Below are positions 44,261 to 44,492 of a stretch of DNA of 44,492 nucleotides, in pieces (positions within the stretch are counted from its first letter, which is position 1; each line of letters opens with the position of its first letter). Both the position numbers and the translations under genes were made by a program. The notes beneath the pieces are model-generated. The model saw only the letters and a list, made by a program, of their open reading frames with translations, made no database searches and was not told where the DNA came from. Origin of the DNA: Betaproteobacteria bacterium (GTDB lineage: Bacteria > Pseudomonadota > Gammaproteobacteria > Burkholderiales > Burkholderiaceae_C); assembly GCA_024641925.1 (NCBI GenBank), contig JAHECB010000005.1:1-44492 (forward strand). The letters run 5' to 3'.

Positions 44261-44492
44261 ACCCCATGCTTGAGCGCCAGGTACTGCCAGGTCCAGGCGC
44301 GAACGACATTGCCCGCGTCGAGTGCCCGTTCCGCAGCAGATCGCAGCCAATCGTCATCGGCCCACTCCGCGACCCGGTCTTCGGCCCATGCGTCACCTTT
44401 GGACGCGAGTGCTTCCATGGCCGTCCGCGACCCCTGCTCCGCCGCCGTGCGAAGCCACCGCTCGCGCGCTTCGTCACTGGAAGCATGTCGGG
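44212..44492 (-). pseudogene. Sel1-like repeat protein, C-terminal fragment, partial and possibly truncated
   Basis: On the minus strand a frame open from the window edge reads SSDEARERWLRTAAEQGS, then AMEALA, WADDDWLRSAAERALDAGN and AWTWQYLALKHGVD. This is the helical pattern of Sel1/TPR-like repeats. After KHGVDW the last 12 residues are simply the antisense of the DUF2817 gene, ending at 44212. The natural C-terminus is therefore probably lost at the join near 44250-44265. The 5' part lies beyond the window. Confidence 0.65.

Noticed and set aside
42977-44350. 457-codon open frame on the minus strand running through the right-end region
   Set aside because: It covers the exonuclease and DUF2817 genes in antisense. 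Its length reflects GC content, and it does not match the Sel1-like frame.

Overview
The window is high-GC, densely packed chromosomal DNA of a betaproteobacterium, most likely Burkholderiales and probably Comamonadaceae or a close relative. This rests on gene content and protein character: HU - tRNA-Val - PpiD order, EarP next to an EF-P carrying arginine at position 32, fused MnmC, a KPNYSFEKRQRE-type small basic protein, ScoA/ScoB, and a lipocalin-type AttH behind an ABC pair. No rRNA, insertion sequence, integrase, phage gene, CRISPR array or plasmid function was seen. The bulk of the window is housekeeping and core metabolic sequence rather than a mobile island.

Layout. 1-2.8 kb: an isoquinoline 1-oxidoreductase-type molybdenum hydroxylase pair (iorA, iorB), each with one frameshift. 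2.8-5.7 kb (minus): hupB, tRNA-Val, a strong terminator, ppiD and tRNA-His. 5.8-10.1 kb (minus): a compact operon of uvrC, a polyproline lipoprotein, pgsA and an EamA transporter. 10.1-15.1 kb (plus): earP, efp, a terminator, a DUF3445 protein and mnmC. 15.2-19.2 kb: a small basic protein and rpiA (minus), pyrD (plus), and a lipoprotein gamma-glutamyltransferase (minus). 19.2-21.9 kb: scoAB (minus) diverging from a PaaI-type thioesterase and a PAS-LuxR regulator, with a palindromic operator candidate between them. 22.1-24.6 kb: a NarX/NarL-like two-component pair and a DUF1508 protein. 24.8-26.7 kb (minus): a short-chain dehydrogenase, YceH and a YbgC-like thioesterase. 26.9-31.4 kb (plus): an AttE / fused AttFG / AttH export-type cluster. 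31.4-32.4 kb (minus): a membrane protein with a degenerate GGDEF domain. 32.6-35.8 kb (plus): an ABC exporter, thyA and folA. 35.8-40.8 kb (minus): a complete vitamin B12 uptake operon (btuB, btuF, btuC, btuD) behind a cobalamin riboswitch. 40.9-43.5 kb (plus): a cNMP/CBS/DUF294 protein coupled to a DnaQ-like exonuclease. 43.6-44.5 kb: a frameshifted DUF2817 gene whose end collides with the truncated end of a Sel1-type gene on the other strand.

How genes work together. EarP modifies EF-P, which rescues ribosomes at polyproline runs, and a neighbouring lipoprotein has such runs. ScoAB, the thioesterases and the dehydrogenase point to acyl-CoA and ketone-body metabolism. ThyA and FolA form the usual dTMP/folate couple. 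BtuBFCD imports cobalamin under riboswitch control.

Quality warning. The only broken genes lie in the first 1.5 kb and last 0.5 kb, and the right end looks like a chimeric join. I read these as probable contig-end errors rather than biology. I did not find a clearly new defence or mobile system. The best candidates for under-described biology are the DUF294-exonuclease pair, the AttEFG-AttH cluster, the degenerate GGDEF membrane protein, the operator upstream of scoAB, and a recurring -10-to-ATG spacing that suggests leaderless mRNAs.
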